DNA from: Nemertoderma westbladi
Lineage: Eukaryota > Xenacoelomorpha > Nemertodermatida > Nemertodermatidae
DNA length: 61,471 bases
Direction of reading: 5' to 3'
Assembly: GCA_032718475.1 (NCBI GenBank)
Contig: JAUCBJ010004855.1
Coordinates: 1 to 61,471, forward strand
Notes under the pieces: model-generated
What the model was told of the DNA's origin: nothing
Databases searched by the model: none
Seen by the model: only the letters and a program-made list of their open reading frames with translations
Translations under genes and position numbers: made by a program
Part shown: positions 50,844 to 61,186 of the stretch, in pieces
Position numbering within the stretch: the stretch's first letter is position 1
How the letters are laid out: every line of letters starts with the position of its first letter

Positions 50844-51382
50844 CATTTTGGTCATTAAAATTACAATTCAGGTGCCAAACGAAAACTAACGTGGTCCGAT
50901 TTTTTGTCACATACGTGACACTCGGTAATAAATGATTGATTTAATGGCATATAAATTGTCAAATATGGGCCATTAACCGGATGTGTTAACTAACACTCCC
51001 ACTCATATTCTTCCATTTGTTTCAATTAGATAAAGCAATTTTTGGTGGTTTAGCAGGTAATATAAATAAATTGCTTGAGCGTCTCCAAAATGGTCCAAAA
51101 AAAGTGTCCCATATGCGAACTCATACAGATTTAGATCATCACATTCATTTCTCTGATAGTTTTGCCATGTATGGGTTGAATCAGTGAGACTGCTACGTCA
51201 AAATTTATGTGGCCAGGTTGAAAAAAACTGCCATGTCCCAAACTTTATGTTGTCACTGTAAGAAAAATCTATTTTCAGTGACAGAATTTTTTTAAATTTT
51301 TTTACCTACTTCGATCTGATATCTCTTGTCTGACACATCAATACCACCATTAAACGGCAGTTACTTCAAATTTTCAACTAAC
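50844..51382. other. non-coding sequence (DNAH1 intron or flank)
   Basis: AT-rich with no coding similarity on either strand. If the DNAH1 gene is intact this is intron 3' of the exon ending at 51383, whose donor GTTAGT occupies 51377-51382. Confidence 0.5.
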
Positions 51383-51601
51383 CTTCAAACATGAATCTGT
51401 CTAGTTTCTGTATTAGAGCCTTCTGTATCGTGGTTATTTGTTGGCCCACTACGCTCAGCACTTCTATATCAATTCGGTTAAACTCATCGAAACAGGCCCA
51501 CGCTCCCGCGCTCGCCAAACCCTTGAAAAACTTTCCCATCGCCATGAAATCCAACTGGTCCGAACAGTTGAACACAACGCATTGGATAGCCATGGCCTTC
51601 C
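51383..51601 (-). CDS. DNAH1: axonemal dynein heavy chain (DNAH1-like) exon with AAA1 Walker B
   Basis: This 219-bp exon encodes [18 protein letters not shown], then [20 protein letters not shown] and [20 protein letters not shown]. That is the AAA1 segment of the dynein motor containing the Walker B CFDEFNRI, which with Walker A in the preceding exon forms the main ATPase site. The acceptor is TATTTCAG at 51602-51603 and the donor GAAG/GTTAGT. Its first two bases complete the glycine codon begun by the preceding exon, so the splice is phase-exact. It ends in DRFMFEG, after which dyneins continue toward the AAA1 sensor region. No exon for that is found downstream in the window. Confidence 0.93.
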
Positions 51602-51709
51602 CTGAAATACAGAATGTGTAAAGGCAAGAAGGTAAATCGACGTATATATATTTTGGAGAAAATCACAAGATATTATAAAATTACTAAGAGGCCACGGTCA
51701 CGGACTCAC

Positions 51710-51921
51710 CCAAATCTTTAGTGGTCTCGGTTTTACCGGTGCCGGCGGGCCCAGCTGGGGCCCCTCCGAACTTTAGATGAAGGGCCCCAGTGAGGGTGAG
51801 GTAACAGCGATCGGTTAAAGGCGTGATTACCAGACGCCCGTTGTTGCCTAGGTACTCGTATCCGTAAGGGAAGGTGGCGTTAACTGCCTTCAGATAGAGA
51901 TCGTTGTCCATCCAATAGTAC
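51710..51921 (-). CDS. DNAH1: axonemal dynein heavy chain (DNAH1-like) exon with AAA1 P-loop
   Basis: This 212-bp exon encodes [40 protein letters not shown] and [20 protein letters not shown], then [24 protein letters not shown] is the AAA1 Walker A motif of dynein heavy chains. It is preceded by the conserved end of the linker. The acceptor is TGTTCCAG (51922-51923) and the donor TTTGG/GTGAGT. One base at each end belongs to split codons that match the neighbouring exons (R at the 5' side, G at the 3' side). Everything expected for a working ATP site in this segment is present. Confidence 0.95.
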
Positions 51922-52100
51922 CTGGAACATAAACGGCTCTTTAGGCTACTACATGTGTGTAGCACTGTAACCTAATACTATCCCTAAAAACTGAAAATCC
52001 AAAATTGAGACAAAATATAAATTCGCCGATATGTATTTTGTGTCATTGCCTCCCCTCTGTCCCTGAAATTTGTAAAAATGCAAATATGAAGATCAATCTA

Positions 52101-52468
52101 TAATCGGCATTAATAATGTTATGACGGCTTATCGATAAAATTGCGCCGCCACAACTCCCTCTCACCCATGACATTTGCTAGATCATCCGCATCTTCAAGG
52201 CCAGTGTCCTTTAAGATGCGTCCCAAGAAAGTCACGTGATGTCCACCATGCTTATCCACTCCAAGAGGCTACCAAAGCACAATAATATGCACTGAGTGGT
52301 TCTCGCGGCGCAAGCAATGTCATGCAAAGCGGAGGCGGTTCCGTTCTAGTACCGAGCGAGGGGAGACTAATGAAACACCTCCAATGTTGTATAGAGTCTT
52401 ATTGGAGATATGTGCATTGTACTTGACACAATGAACGCAACGTATTGTAGCATTCTTGTGAATGTCCC
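52101..52468 (-). mobile_element. 5'-truncated RTE-like LINE copy, antisense in window
   Basis: The reverse complement matches the last ~350 bp of the LINE ending at 57290. It covers the block from CACAAGAATG through GTGTCAAGTACAATGCACA, GGACACTGGCCTTGAAGATG and GGAGTTGTGGCGG to GATAAGCCG. It has many substitutions. Its 3' end reads ATGCCGATTATAG rather than ATGCCGATCCTAGTAG. It lies in the intron between the DNAH1 exons at 51710-51921 and 52602-53034, in the sense orientation of that gene. Confidence 0.88.
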
Positions 52469-52601
52469 ATCCCTAGATTTGGTATTTTCAGCATTTAGAG
52501 AGCCAGCATGGAATATCATATGGGAGTAAACGGGAAATAAGCTACGTGTAGTAGCCTAAAAGTAGCCTACTCTTAAGTAATACGGCCTACAATATAATTA
52601 C

Positions 52602-53034
52602 CTGAGTTGGCTGATCCACTCAAAATCGTTAGGATTGCTGACGGCGAGATCCACCATATTGGCGACCACATCCCTCGCGTGGACTTCGATGACAATGAGA
52701 GCGGATAAGGCCATCCTCAGGATCTTCGTCAGCTTCCCCCGCACCAGATTAACCAAGTCGTTGATCTGCTGGACACTGAGCTTGTAGTAACTGGCGAGGT
52801 CTTTATCGGTAAGCGCAGCCTCCACCATGGTGGACCAGAAGGTCTGACAGCCCGCGATGACTACCTGACCAGGCCACTCCAGCACCCACTCGGTTCGGAT
52901 CATGTCCGAATACTTCTTTAGCGATCGATCGATAATCTGTTTCAGTGACAGTCGCATAACGCGTTCTATCTCCAACATCCAGTCCTCCACGTTCCCTTCC
53001 GGATAAAGAGTTTCGCAAAGTTCCACGCATTCTC
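52602..53034 (-). CDS. DNAH1: axonemal dynein heavy chain (DNAH1-like) exon, linker
   Basis: This 433-bp exon encodes (G)ECVELCETLYPEGNVEDWML, EIERVMRLSLKQIIDRSLKK, RTEWVLEWPGQVVIAGCQTF, LSALIVIEVHARDVV and NDFEWISQLR, part of the force-transmitting linker of dynein. A longer open frame (to 53086, via MPFVVATF...) exists, but it continues through the acceptor. The true start is after TTTTCCCCGTAG, because there the first two bases (GA) complete the glycine codon left by the preceding exon and restore the family consensus MEGE. The donor is CTCAG/GTAATT. The match is closest to the DNAH1 class. Confidence 0.92.
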
Positions 53035-53299
53035 CTACGGGGAAAACATTTAATGGTTCGCAGAAGGTTGCCACGACAAACGGCATGCACTCGCACTGAC
53101 ATGGAATACATTGATTGGAATATTTACCAATAACTATTAATTTTGTAAATTATTGCATATTTTCCTCCCATTCACATTTTCATCCGATTAAAGTGCCCAA
53201 AAGTCAATGACTAAATTATATGCGAAAATCTAATACGTAGTTCAAAATAGTAGGTAATAATAAGTAGTAATAATGTAATAAAGTAGTAATAATTCGTAC

Positions 53300-53576
53300 C
53301 TTCCATACTGTACATCTGAGATATTCTGAGATCCTCTTCGAACTTGAGTTTGGCTATGCTCTCGAAGCATTTCCGTAGATGAGGTTGAACAGCTGTTGGG
53401 TCTTTCGTCTGAGAAAGAATTTCTAGCAACTCGTCATCAGATAGGAAGTAGAACCGAGGGAAGGCTGTTCGTTTGGTCTCGAGGTATTCTGATAGGCCCT
53501 TCTGCACTTGTTCTAGAAGTCGGTTACATTCCCGGAGATTTTCCAAGAGTCGGGGGTCTGGACACAGACTAATTAC
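53300..53576 (-). CDS. DNAH1: axonemal dynein heavy chain (DNAH1-like) exon, linker N-terminal part
   Basis: This 277-bp exon encodes VISLCPDPRLLENLRECNRL, LEQVQKGLSEYLETKRTAFP, RFYFLSDDELLEILSQTKDP, TAVQPHLRKCFESIAKLKFE and EDLRISQMYSME. KGLSEYLETKR and FYFLSDDELLEILSQTKDP are among the most conserved dynein heavy chain linker blocks. The acceptor is GTCTAAAG/GTAATT (weak but phase 0, matching the preceding exon's phase-0 end) and the donor GAAG/GTACG. The intron upstream of this exon is 3.8 kb and holds the antisense LINE. Confidence 0.92.
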
Positions 53577-53681
53577 CTTTAGACATAATTATGATACATT
53601 TTCATTCTCCGCGTAAACAATATACATTGAAACTCGTTATCGATGTTAGCAATCAACAAATTAGAAGACTGTATACAGTTA

Positions 53682-53744
53682 TTGACCCCCCCCCCCCCCC
53701 CCACCCCACACCCCTCGTGGGGGGGGGGGGGGGGGGGGGGTCAA
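53682..53744. repeat. poly(C)/poly(G) hairpin
   Basis: TTGA followed by 17 C, a short spacer, then 22 G followed by TCAA makes a near-perfect inverted repeat. It sits in the DNAH1 intron just upstream of the LINE. Short proline/glycine frames over it are artefacts. Confidence 0.85.
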
Positions 53745-54286
53745 AATCAGCTGTCACATCGATATATATTGTGGTCCTAAGGTAACATATTGAGGTGACA
53801 TCGGTCAGGTCAGGTATTCTAGGCCATTGATCAAGAAAACTTGCCACCTCCATGCACCATAAAGGAGGTGCCACCTGTAGCTGCATAGACCCTCTTACTA
53901 GGGCAAATATGGTCCTGTAACTAGGACCCTTTTCGTTCTGGGATAAGGACGCCCTTGTTCCTGGATTAAGGACCCATATACTTGGCTGCAGGGGTATATG
54001 GCCTGGCCAGGCAGATGGTGATCTACCAATGGCTGGTCAGGAGTAGAGTGTTCTCATGTCCACTCCGAGTGCACTTCACTGCGACCTGCACCTGGCAGCA
54101 GGGGTACAGGGCATGACCCAGCAGATGAGCTGCACAGCCAATGGTGGGTCATATGCGCCAGAGTGGATATGGGTGATGGGCCTCATATCTGACTCCACTG
54201 CGACACCCACCCTGTGAAATGGCAAACCAGGGTGTGGTATTTTCCCCGATAGCTGACTCGGCAAAAAAGCACCCCCAACCCCCACT

Positions 54287-55513
54287 ATGGATTACATTAG
54301 TAATGCGGAGGTCCAGCCACTAGAGGCCAGTGGAATGACTGGACACAATCGGCCTCACAGGCGTCAGTTATCTCCTAACTGGCTGCCTGTCTCGCCCCCT
54401 ACTGGAGAGAGAGCGGCAAACAATTCTTTGAGTCCCTTTCCTGATGACCTTTCTGGCCCAAACCCTGGGTCACCAGGGAGGCCAGATTGCGAGGGGGAGA
54501 GGGATTCTGGAGTTGGAGGCTACTCTCATGTTCCACCCGGACCAACAAAGCCATTGGTGAATCTGAGGCAAGTCACTAGACTAGCCTCAGTAAACACCCT
54601 AACACTGGGGTCCCCAATGCGACAAGGTGAGCTGACTGCCTTGGCAGATAAGCTTTCTCTTAGTGCAGTGGATGTTCAAGAGCACCGAATGCAGACTGGA
54701 CAGACTGATGAGGTTCTGATTTAGGACATGGGGGGCGGTTGGCGACGCGCCCTCGCTTCAGCAGATGATAGTGGCAATGGTGGAATTGGTCTATTGATGA
54801 ATCCAACTGCACATGCAGCATTGGACAAAATAGACCAAATTTCTAACCGCATCATCCGTTGCCACTTCTCATGTTCTGGAAGACTGGCTAAGAAGTTTCC
54901 TAAGGTGGTTCTGATTGTGTGCTACTCTCCAACTAGTGTTGCCCCTGTAGAGGAGGTGGAAAATTTCTACCAGAATCTACAAGCAGCTACTGATGGAGTG
55001 GATCAGCATGCATTCTTAACATTCCTGGGAGACTTTAATGCAAGTCTGCATCAATCAACTACATCGCCCTGGGTCTATAGCAATAGTGTTAACCGAAATT
55101 CCGTCCATCTTCAGGATTTTATCTCTGGAAATGGATTGTTTTCGGATGGAACCCAGTTCAAGAAGCGAACTGGAAAGCTATGGACTCATAGTGGACCCAG
55201 TGGTCACAAGTCCCAGATAGACCATATCCTGTTTCGTAGGAAATACAGGAGCTCTATACAAGACTGTAATGCATTTACACTACGACCCTTCTCCAGTGAT
55301 CACCGCCTTATTGTGGCCAAGGTAAGACTTAGTCTGCGTGCTAGCAGAACAACGAAATCTGCCTTGCCGCGGCATGACTGGTCCTCTCTGTTGCAACAGC
55401 CAAGTGTGAGATCCAGCTTCACACTACATCTGAGCACAGGTATGGGGTTCTTGCCTCTGAGTCGGCAGATCACTGTGAGGGCTATACTGCCTTCACAGAG
55501 GCAGTTAAGTTAG
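54287..55513 (+). pseudogene. LINE endonuclease part, broken
   Basis: One frame with an in-frame TAG at 54722-54724. It carries the apurinic-endonuclease motifs that nick target DNA: QEHR (near 54677), GDFNA (55028-55042) and SDHRLI (55295-55312). The N-terminal ~100 residues are proline-rich and not recognisable. The frame shifts at about 55410-55440; from there the true reading continues one frame over. Confidence 0.82.
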
Positions 55514-57246
55514 CAGCTGCAGAAACAGTTCCTGTATACCCTCGAAACAGGAAACGGGCCCCCTGGACTGACAACAAAATTCAGAAGTGCCGAAATGACC
55601 TCTACAAGGCGCAGAAAGAGTCCCGAATCAAACAGACTACAGCGGCCAAGAATGCAGTTAAGGCTGCATCTAGGTCCCTGAACAGGCAGTACTCTGTTAA
55701 TTTACAGGAGCTAATAAACCAACAGGTTGATGCCATCAATGATGCTGACGACAGCAGGCAATCATCCCAGGCATGGAAATCGATCAACTTGCTTGCTGGT
55801 CGAAAAAGCCAACCAACCACCAAGGTTAAGACTGAATCACCAGCCGATCGCCTCAATGGCTGGAAGGCCCACTTCGAAAAGCTCCTCAATAATAACAGGG
55901 TATTGCCTGATAACTTTATAGAAGTAAATGTGTCTGAGTCTGTACTCCCAGATATTCCCATTGGTGATATCTCCTTTGCAGAAGTGAAGGCTGCTGCAAA
56001 GAGCACTAAGACCAATCGTGCCAGTGGAGTAGATGGTGTCCCCCCTGCGGTCTTTAAAATACCTGAGTGTTTAAAGCTCATCTATCCCATCATAGTAGAC
56101 ATGTACCGAACAACAAGAGTCCCACAAGAAATGAAAACAAATAAGTTGGTGCCAGTTCCCAAGAAAGGCAACCTAACACTCTATGGTTCTTTTCGGGGAA
56201 TCTCATTGATCTCGATTACTGCAAAGCTATACAAATAGATTATGGTTCGACAACATTTGTGTCTACTGTTGACGGTGACACAGAACCATTTGAAGTCTTA
56301 TGGGGCGTCCTCCAGGGAGACACACTTTGCACCATTCTTGTTCATAATTGTAGTTGACTATGTTCTACGCATGTCCTTAGATCATCATAATGATGATGCG
56401 GTGATGATATCTCCACCTACTGGCTCCAGAAGTCGAGGAAATCCTGCCAAGTACCTAACTGATCTAGACTTTGCTGATGACTTACGAGTACTCGCAGGAT
56501 CACTAGAGGGAGCCCAACGGCTCCTCAGCTCATTAGAACATGCTGCTTCTAGTGTTGGTCTTTTTATTAACTCAAGAAAGACCAAAATTTTGACAGTTAA
56601 CTTTGAAAGTCCTCAGCAAGTCTCTGATCGGATGAGCATAAGCTCAAAAGATGGTATGCTTGAGCATGTGGATGACTTCTGTTACCTGGGATCATGGATC
56701 CGGAAGTCAGGTGAGGACCTTCGAATACGTAAGGGAAAGGCATAGGCAGCCTTGAATAGGCTTTCCAGGATTTGGAAGTCAACGAGAATTAATCGGAAAC
56801 TTAAGGTCCGATTATTTAGAGCAGTAGTTCCAGTACTCCTCTATGGGAGTCCATGCTGGGCTCTAACTGCTGAGGACACCAAATCTCTGAATGGCACATT
56901 CACAAGAATGTTACGCCGGGTTCACTGTGTCAAGTACAATGCACACATCTCCAACCAGACACTATATAACATTGGAGGTGTCTCATTGGTTCCCCCAAGC
57001 TTGACACTAGAACAAAATCGCCTCCGCTTTGCAGGACATTGCTTTCGCCGTGAGGACCAGCCAGTGCATAATCTTGTACTTTGGCAGCCTCATGGAGTGA
57101 ATAAGCATGGTGGACAGCCCATGACTTTCTTGAGACGCATTTTAAAGGACACTGGCCTTGAAGATGCGGATGATCTAGCAAATGTCATGGGTGATAGGGA
57201 GTTGTGGCGGTGCAATTTTGTTGATAAGCCGGCACAGCATTCTTAA
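55501..57246 (+). pseudogene. LINE reverse transcriptase and C-terminal part, broken
   Basis: Starts with AVKLAAAETVPVYPRNRKRA, then the RT fingers block (ASGVDGVPPAVFK at ~56020, FRGISLISITAKLY at ~56190). A stop lies at 56236-56238. GVLQGDTL (near 56305), FIIVVDYVLRMSLD and LDFADDL (near 56467, catalytic motif C, FADD) follow after frameshifts. The family's motif A with the first catalytic aspartate should lie between TAKLYK and the GVLQGD block, and the ~80-100 residues there are missing. Another stop is at 56743-56745. The C-terminal part includes VVPVLLYGSPCWALT, RLRFAGHCFRR and GDRELWRCNFVDKP. Confidence 0.82.
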
Positions 57247-57299
57247 AAATGCAGCTGCAATGCAGCATGCCGATCCTAGTAGTAGTAGTAACATCGGGC

Positions 57300-57408
57300 C
57301 ACCATAACACACACCCCCCCCCCCCCCACCCCTCTTACACCGAGTCAGAAAACTACAAAACTTATTAGTATATAAGTTATCCCTCGCCTTAATTATTAAT
57401 TAGGTAAC
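57300..57408. other. intron remainder with a 14-C tract
   Basis: Short intronic sequence between the LINE end and the donor of the large DNAH1 exon, with poly(C) at 57314-57327. Confidence 0.6.
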
Positions 57409-59108
57409 CTGAGGATTCTCGTGGGCGTTCTTCATTATCTTCCGCCAGAGTCTCTCCATAGTTTGGTAGCGTTTACTCTCGACCGGCAGCTGTCTGTTAA
57501 TGTCCTCGGAGCTGAATATTGGCTCGAGATACAACCACGCACGCTGGCAGTTTATCCACTCGTCCAGAACATCTTGGGTTGTCTTTAGTTTACCTTCCCA
57601 GGAATTAATACGATCCTCGAAGGGTTTCTTAAAGGGACTGAAGGACATGCTCTGCGTCATAACGATGTGATCGTCCAAGAGTTGGGTGACTTCGTCCGAA
57701 GTTTTCATTATGTAAGTTCCGGTTTCTTTATACGATAGAATGTCAAACATGACTGACTTCCACTCCCCTTCCATTTTGTTCAACGCCTGTTCTATCGCGT
57801 ATTCTTTGCCGGCGACTTCGGCAATCTTCGCTATCTGATTGATATATTTCTGGAGGTTCATTTCGAGGCATTTTTCGAACGTCAAAGTTTTCTTGGGGAC
57901 AAGATGGAAGCCGATTTCTTGAGAAAGGAGTTCCCAATGCCTCTGACGCATTCCTGGATTCCGCAAACCTTGAATTAGCGGCAAATAAGGTTTAAAGTCC
58001 TCGACTTGATTTCTAAGATCTTTTGCCATCTCTTGAATCTCAGGCAATTCTTTGAAGATCTTTGTGCTCTTGTGGAGGTTCTTGAATGATTCGTTGATGG
58101 TCCGCTCGCATTGATCCGAATCCACCGAGGTCAGCTCGTCGTGCATCCAGCTTTCGTGCCATTTCTGCCAATCGGCCACGGTAATCCACAACTGTCGGTA
58201 CGGCTCGAAGTCCCGGTTGAGTTTGGATACGCGACTGTAATCGGTGACTTCCAAATCGAATAATCGCTCCCGGTTGTTGTAGAGCAGCGCGAGTTCCTGG
58301 CACTCTTTGAGGTTCTTCGCGATCCGACGGACTTCGATGGCGATCTCGGCGGCTTTGGATTTATCGGTGTGTCCCGCGAATCCAGCGACAATCATTGTTA
58401 AACCGTCGACGCGGTCGTTGAAGGCCGTCTGGTTCTCCTCTTGAAGCTTTCGGAAGCGCTCCTCGTCTTCATCGAGGGTCTGCAACGTTTGCTCGATGGT
58501 CTGTTCGATCTTGTGGGGCCATCCGATTGCGGTCCACTTCGCATTAAACTCATCCTGAGATAAATTGTAGAAGAATTCTTCGATGAGCTCGTAATCTGTC
58601 ATGGCCTTGTTTATTGTTTCCTGATGAACCTTCATCGCCTCTGGAATCGACTTTATCCATTCTCGCATCTCAGTAAGCTCCTCTATAGTGTTCGGTTTGT
58701 TGTATAGCTTCCTCGCGATGTCTTTGAAGGCCTCGCATGATTGGTCGGCTTGTCGTCTCAGTTTCTTCGCGAGCAACTCAAGAACCGCGTTCCCTAGGGC
58801 TTTACATTTCTTCGACAAAGCCTGTCGAACGGGATCCGTGTTGATATAGAAAGCACCGATGATAAGATGACCCGGCAGGAGGCCCTCGATTCTGTCTTTC
58901 TCCGCTAGGTGTTGGTCAACTAGCCGCTTCACGTCGGCAGCGGTGTGCTCGTCAATGTCGATAGATTTAACGTAAACGTTGACGTCGATGTTTACGAGTT
59001 CCAGGAAGCTATCGTACAACTTCGCGTAAGCCTTCAGAGGGACTGCGGCTTTCCGTAGCGCTCGAATCATCCCAGCTCGGAGCTTCTCAACCTCGGGTTC
59101 GTGTTCCC
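57409..59108 (-). CDS. DNAH1: axonemal dynein heavy chain (DNAH1-like) large exon, tail to linker
   Basis: A 1700-bp exon, 566 codons, open throughout. It starts GEHEPEVEKLRAGMIRALRK after the acceptor TTATCTAG (59109-59110 side) and ends in NAHENPQ at the donor CAG/GTTACC, phase 0. Contents are the end of the tail and the DHC_N2/linker region: WITVADWQKWHESWM, GLRNPGMRQRHWELLSQEI, EVAGKEYAIEQALNKMEGEW, LLDDHIVMTQSMSFSPFKKP, WINCQRAWLYLEPIFSSEDI and QLPVESKRYQTMERLWRKIM. This wording is closest to DNAH1, the inner-arm dynein heavy chain needed for sperm and cilium motility. The ATG at 59068-59070 is internal, not the start; the ~1000 or more upstream residues of the protein lie outside the window or in unseen small exons. 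No inactivating change is visible. Confidence 0.95.
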
Positions 59109-59110
59109 CT

Positions 59111-59800
59111 AGATAATGAAATAGAAAAAAAATAATAAATTGTCGAGAGAAACGTTTGACACTGCAGATAACTTCAATTAGTGCGAGAAAAAATTAAATT
59201 AAATATGATAATGGATGTGTCGTCAGGTGTATCAAATCTAGGGGAGAGTAAGGAGGGTTGAACCAAAATTTATAAAAAATTTATTTATTCTGTTCCACAT
59301 CGTAGCGTCAGGCTGAAATTGCACAAATAGACCTACCAAAAACAATCTACTCCGCATCTATTGGAGAATACATGCTAAAATCATGTCTTATATGAGAAAT
59401 AAGCGTTTTCCCGAGCCGAGTTTTCTGGTTCACGCCTCCTACCCCATATAGGAGGCTTGAATCAGGGGGGTTAGGAGGGTTGAATCACCCATATGGAATC
59501 AATGTTATCAAATGAAAAAATGTCAATGAAAATTTGTGTTTCTGTGTTTTTTCAGTGTTTGTCTGACAGTGACGATGCACTTTTGTTAAATAAACTCACT
59601 ATGAACATCTTCCGACTCTGCCTCTACCGTTATCTACTACTCGTCACCAGGGGTTGACAAAGAAATAATGATTTATTTACTAAATACAATCCATATCTGT
59701 AGATAAATAACCAGAACAAACCAATAGGAAAGTAGTTCAACCCATCCATCCGAACCATTGAATAAAGCCTCCCATACTACTCCATTTTTTGAAAAATGCG
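59111..59800. other. non-coding (DNAH1 upstream intron)
   Basis: AT-rich, with no further dynein exon recognised on the - strand. AGGAGGGTTGAA occurs twice (about 59247 and 59481), suggesting an old repeat. Confidence 0.5.
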
Positions 59801-59801
59801 T

Positions 59802-59818
59802 CGTGTACGAAACAGATA

Positions 59819-59849
<31 letters not shown>

Positions 59850-60001
59850 GGATGCAAAAAAAGTTCATCCCTCTCCAGGGGAAATTCGACGCAAATAACA
59901 GCTGATTATTCTCAAAAATAATAATTGAGGAGGGATATTAATTCGCCAAGGCGGGTTTTGCGTCCAATCCCCCCCCCCCCCCCCCCCTGTCTCGTACGAA
60001 A
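59802..60001. repeat. ~200-bp foldback element with G and C tracts
   Basis: The left arm GTACGAAACAGATA, then 28 G (59819-59846), then ACTGGATGCAAAA. The right arm is the reverse complement: TTTTGCGTCCAAT, 19 C (59969-59987), CTGTCTCGTACGAAA. The inverted repeats are about 45 bp, imperfect, with homopolymers inside the arms. It is probably a small MITE; no clear target duplication is seen. Confidence 0.7.
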
Positions 60002-60015
60002 AGTGCAGACCAGTG

Positions 60016-60303
60016 TCTGACACTAGAACAAAATCGCCTCCACATTGCAGGACATTGCTTTCGCCGTGAGGACCAGCCAGTGCATAATCTTGTACTTTGG
60101 CAGTCTCATGGAGTGAATAAGCATGGTGGACAGCCCATGACTTTCTTGAAGGACTTCTTCATCTTAAAGGACACTGGCCTTGAAGATGCGCATGATCTAG
60201 CAAATGTCATGGGTGATAGGGAGTTGTGGCGGTGCAATTTTGTCGATAAGCCGGCACAGCATTCTTAAAAATGCAGCTGCAATGCAGCATGCTGATCCTA
60301 GTA
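60016..60303 (+). mobile_element. 5'-truncated RTE-like LINE copy with 11-bp target duplication
   Basis: This 288-bp copy matches the last ~300 bp of the LINE ending at 57290 (from CTGACACTAGAACAAAATCG to GATCCTAGTA). It is flanked by the perfect direct repeat GCAGACCAGTG (60005-60015 and 60304-60314). It retains an open frame (60080-60268) for the LINE C-terminus with a small insertion (TTCTTCATC region) relative to the long copy. This is a clear target-primed insertion. Confidence 0.93.
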
Positions 60304-60314
60304 GCAGACCAGTG

Positions 60315-61186
60315 ACGTAATCATCTATACCTAATTTTGAAGCTGAATAATAATTTCTCCACCAGAAAAGTATCATTATTTATTGGTGAATTGACAAATC
60401 AATTAAATGGGAGAGATCAGATCCAAAACAGATCCGTATCAGTTCTAGAAAACAGGTAGCAAAAGTATACTTTTAGAACTCCTTGGATAACCGGCTAGTT
60501 CCAGGAGCTCCACTACCAGTGGACCTCTTAGATGCAGCTTTCATTGACGAAACATACGGTTTGGCTAATGTAACCTTTCGGGCAAAGCACAATCGTATCC
60601 TGAATTATTTTAATATTGTATAATTTGAGACTGGACTGGGATTATAGAATTTTAATGAACTTTATTTCTACTGGATGCACTGGATGCATTCATATTTATT
60701 GAATGTTTCAATTTTGGTTTAGATATTAAGTTATCAACTTTAGACGATACAGTTTTCTGTTGTGACAAATATTGGTAAAGTATTATTTTCCGGATATTTT
60801 AAAGCGTGAATTTTGCGTGAATCCAAAGTGTAAAGCATTCTAATTCGTCGTATAAAGTCTATAAGGACACCACGTTCTCAAAAGGGCGCTATATAATACT
60901 AAAATTGTTGACTATTTTGCTTTATATGTGATTTCTAGATTATTTTAGAAGATAATACAACTGAGACAAAATACTGGGATCAGGTAAAGTTACAGAATAC
61001 GTCATGGGTAGCAATACTGAGTACTGTCCGAGTAGTAGTAGTAGTAGCAATACTGAAACATTAAATCAAAGGAAAGGAAAGCAAGAAGTAAAAATAAAGT
61101 ATCTACTAAAATCATTCCATGTTTGATCTCGGAAGGGGAGTTGGCAATTATATAGGTGTGTAGACAACCAATCCTCTAACGTTCTA
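60315..61186. other. non-coding sequence
   Basis: AT-rich. A + strand stretch 60478-60621 is open for ~47 codons after a possible acceptor (TATACTTTTAG), but I recognise no protein. A (TAG)n run at 61030-61046 is bracketed by the 13-bp direct repeat GTAGCAATACTGA (61008-61020 and 61044-61056). Confidence 0.45.

Larger units (their letters stand above)
53807..57290 (+). mobile_element. near full-length, inactive RTE-like LINE
   Basis: This is a non-LTR retrotransposon in the DNAH1 intron, antisense to that gene. It has a ~480-bp GC-rich 5' untranslated part with two related subrepeats (GCAGGGGTATATGGCCTGGC / GCAGGGGTACAGGGCATGAC), an AP-type endonuclease, a reverse transcriptase and a C-terminal domain. 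It ends in a (TAG)n tail. ACATCGGTC (53798-53806) and ACATCGGGC (57291-57299) are a probable 9-bp target duplication with one mismatch, giving a length of 3.48 kb. In-frame stops, frameshifts and an internal deletion show it cannot move by itself. The clade assignment rests on domain order, short length and the microsatellite tail. Confidence 0.88.

Noticed and set aside
53035-53111. Extension of the DNAH1 linker exon to MPFVVATF... or to an acceptor at 53096
   Set aside because: An acceptor at 53096 would put the exon out of phase with the preceding one. The acceptor at 53035-53036 restores both phase and the conserved MEGE sequence.
60478-60621. Possible + strand terminal exon (PVDLLDAAFIDETYGLANVT ...) after TATACTTTTAG
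   Set aside because: An open stretch of about 47 codons is expected by chance several times in a window this size, and I recognise no homologue. It is worth a protein search but is not supportable as a gene.
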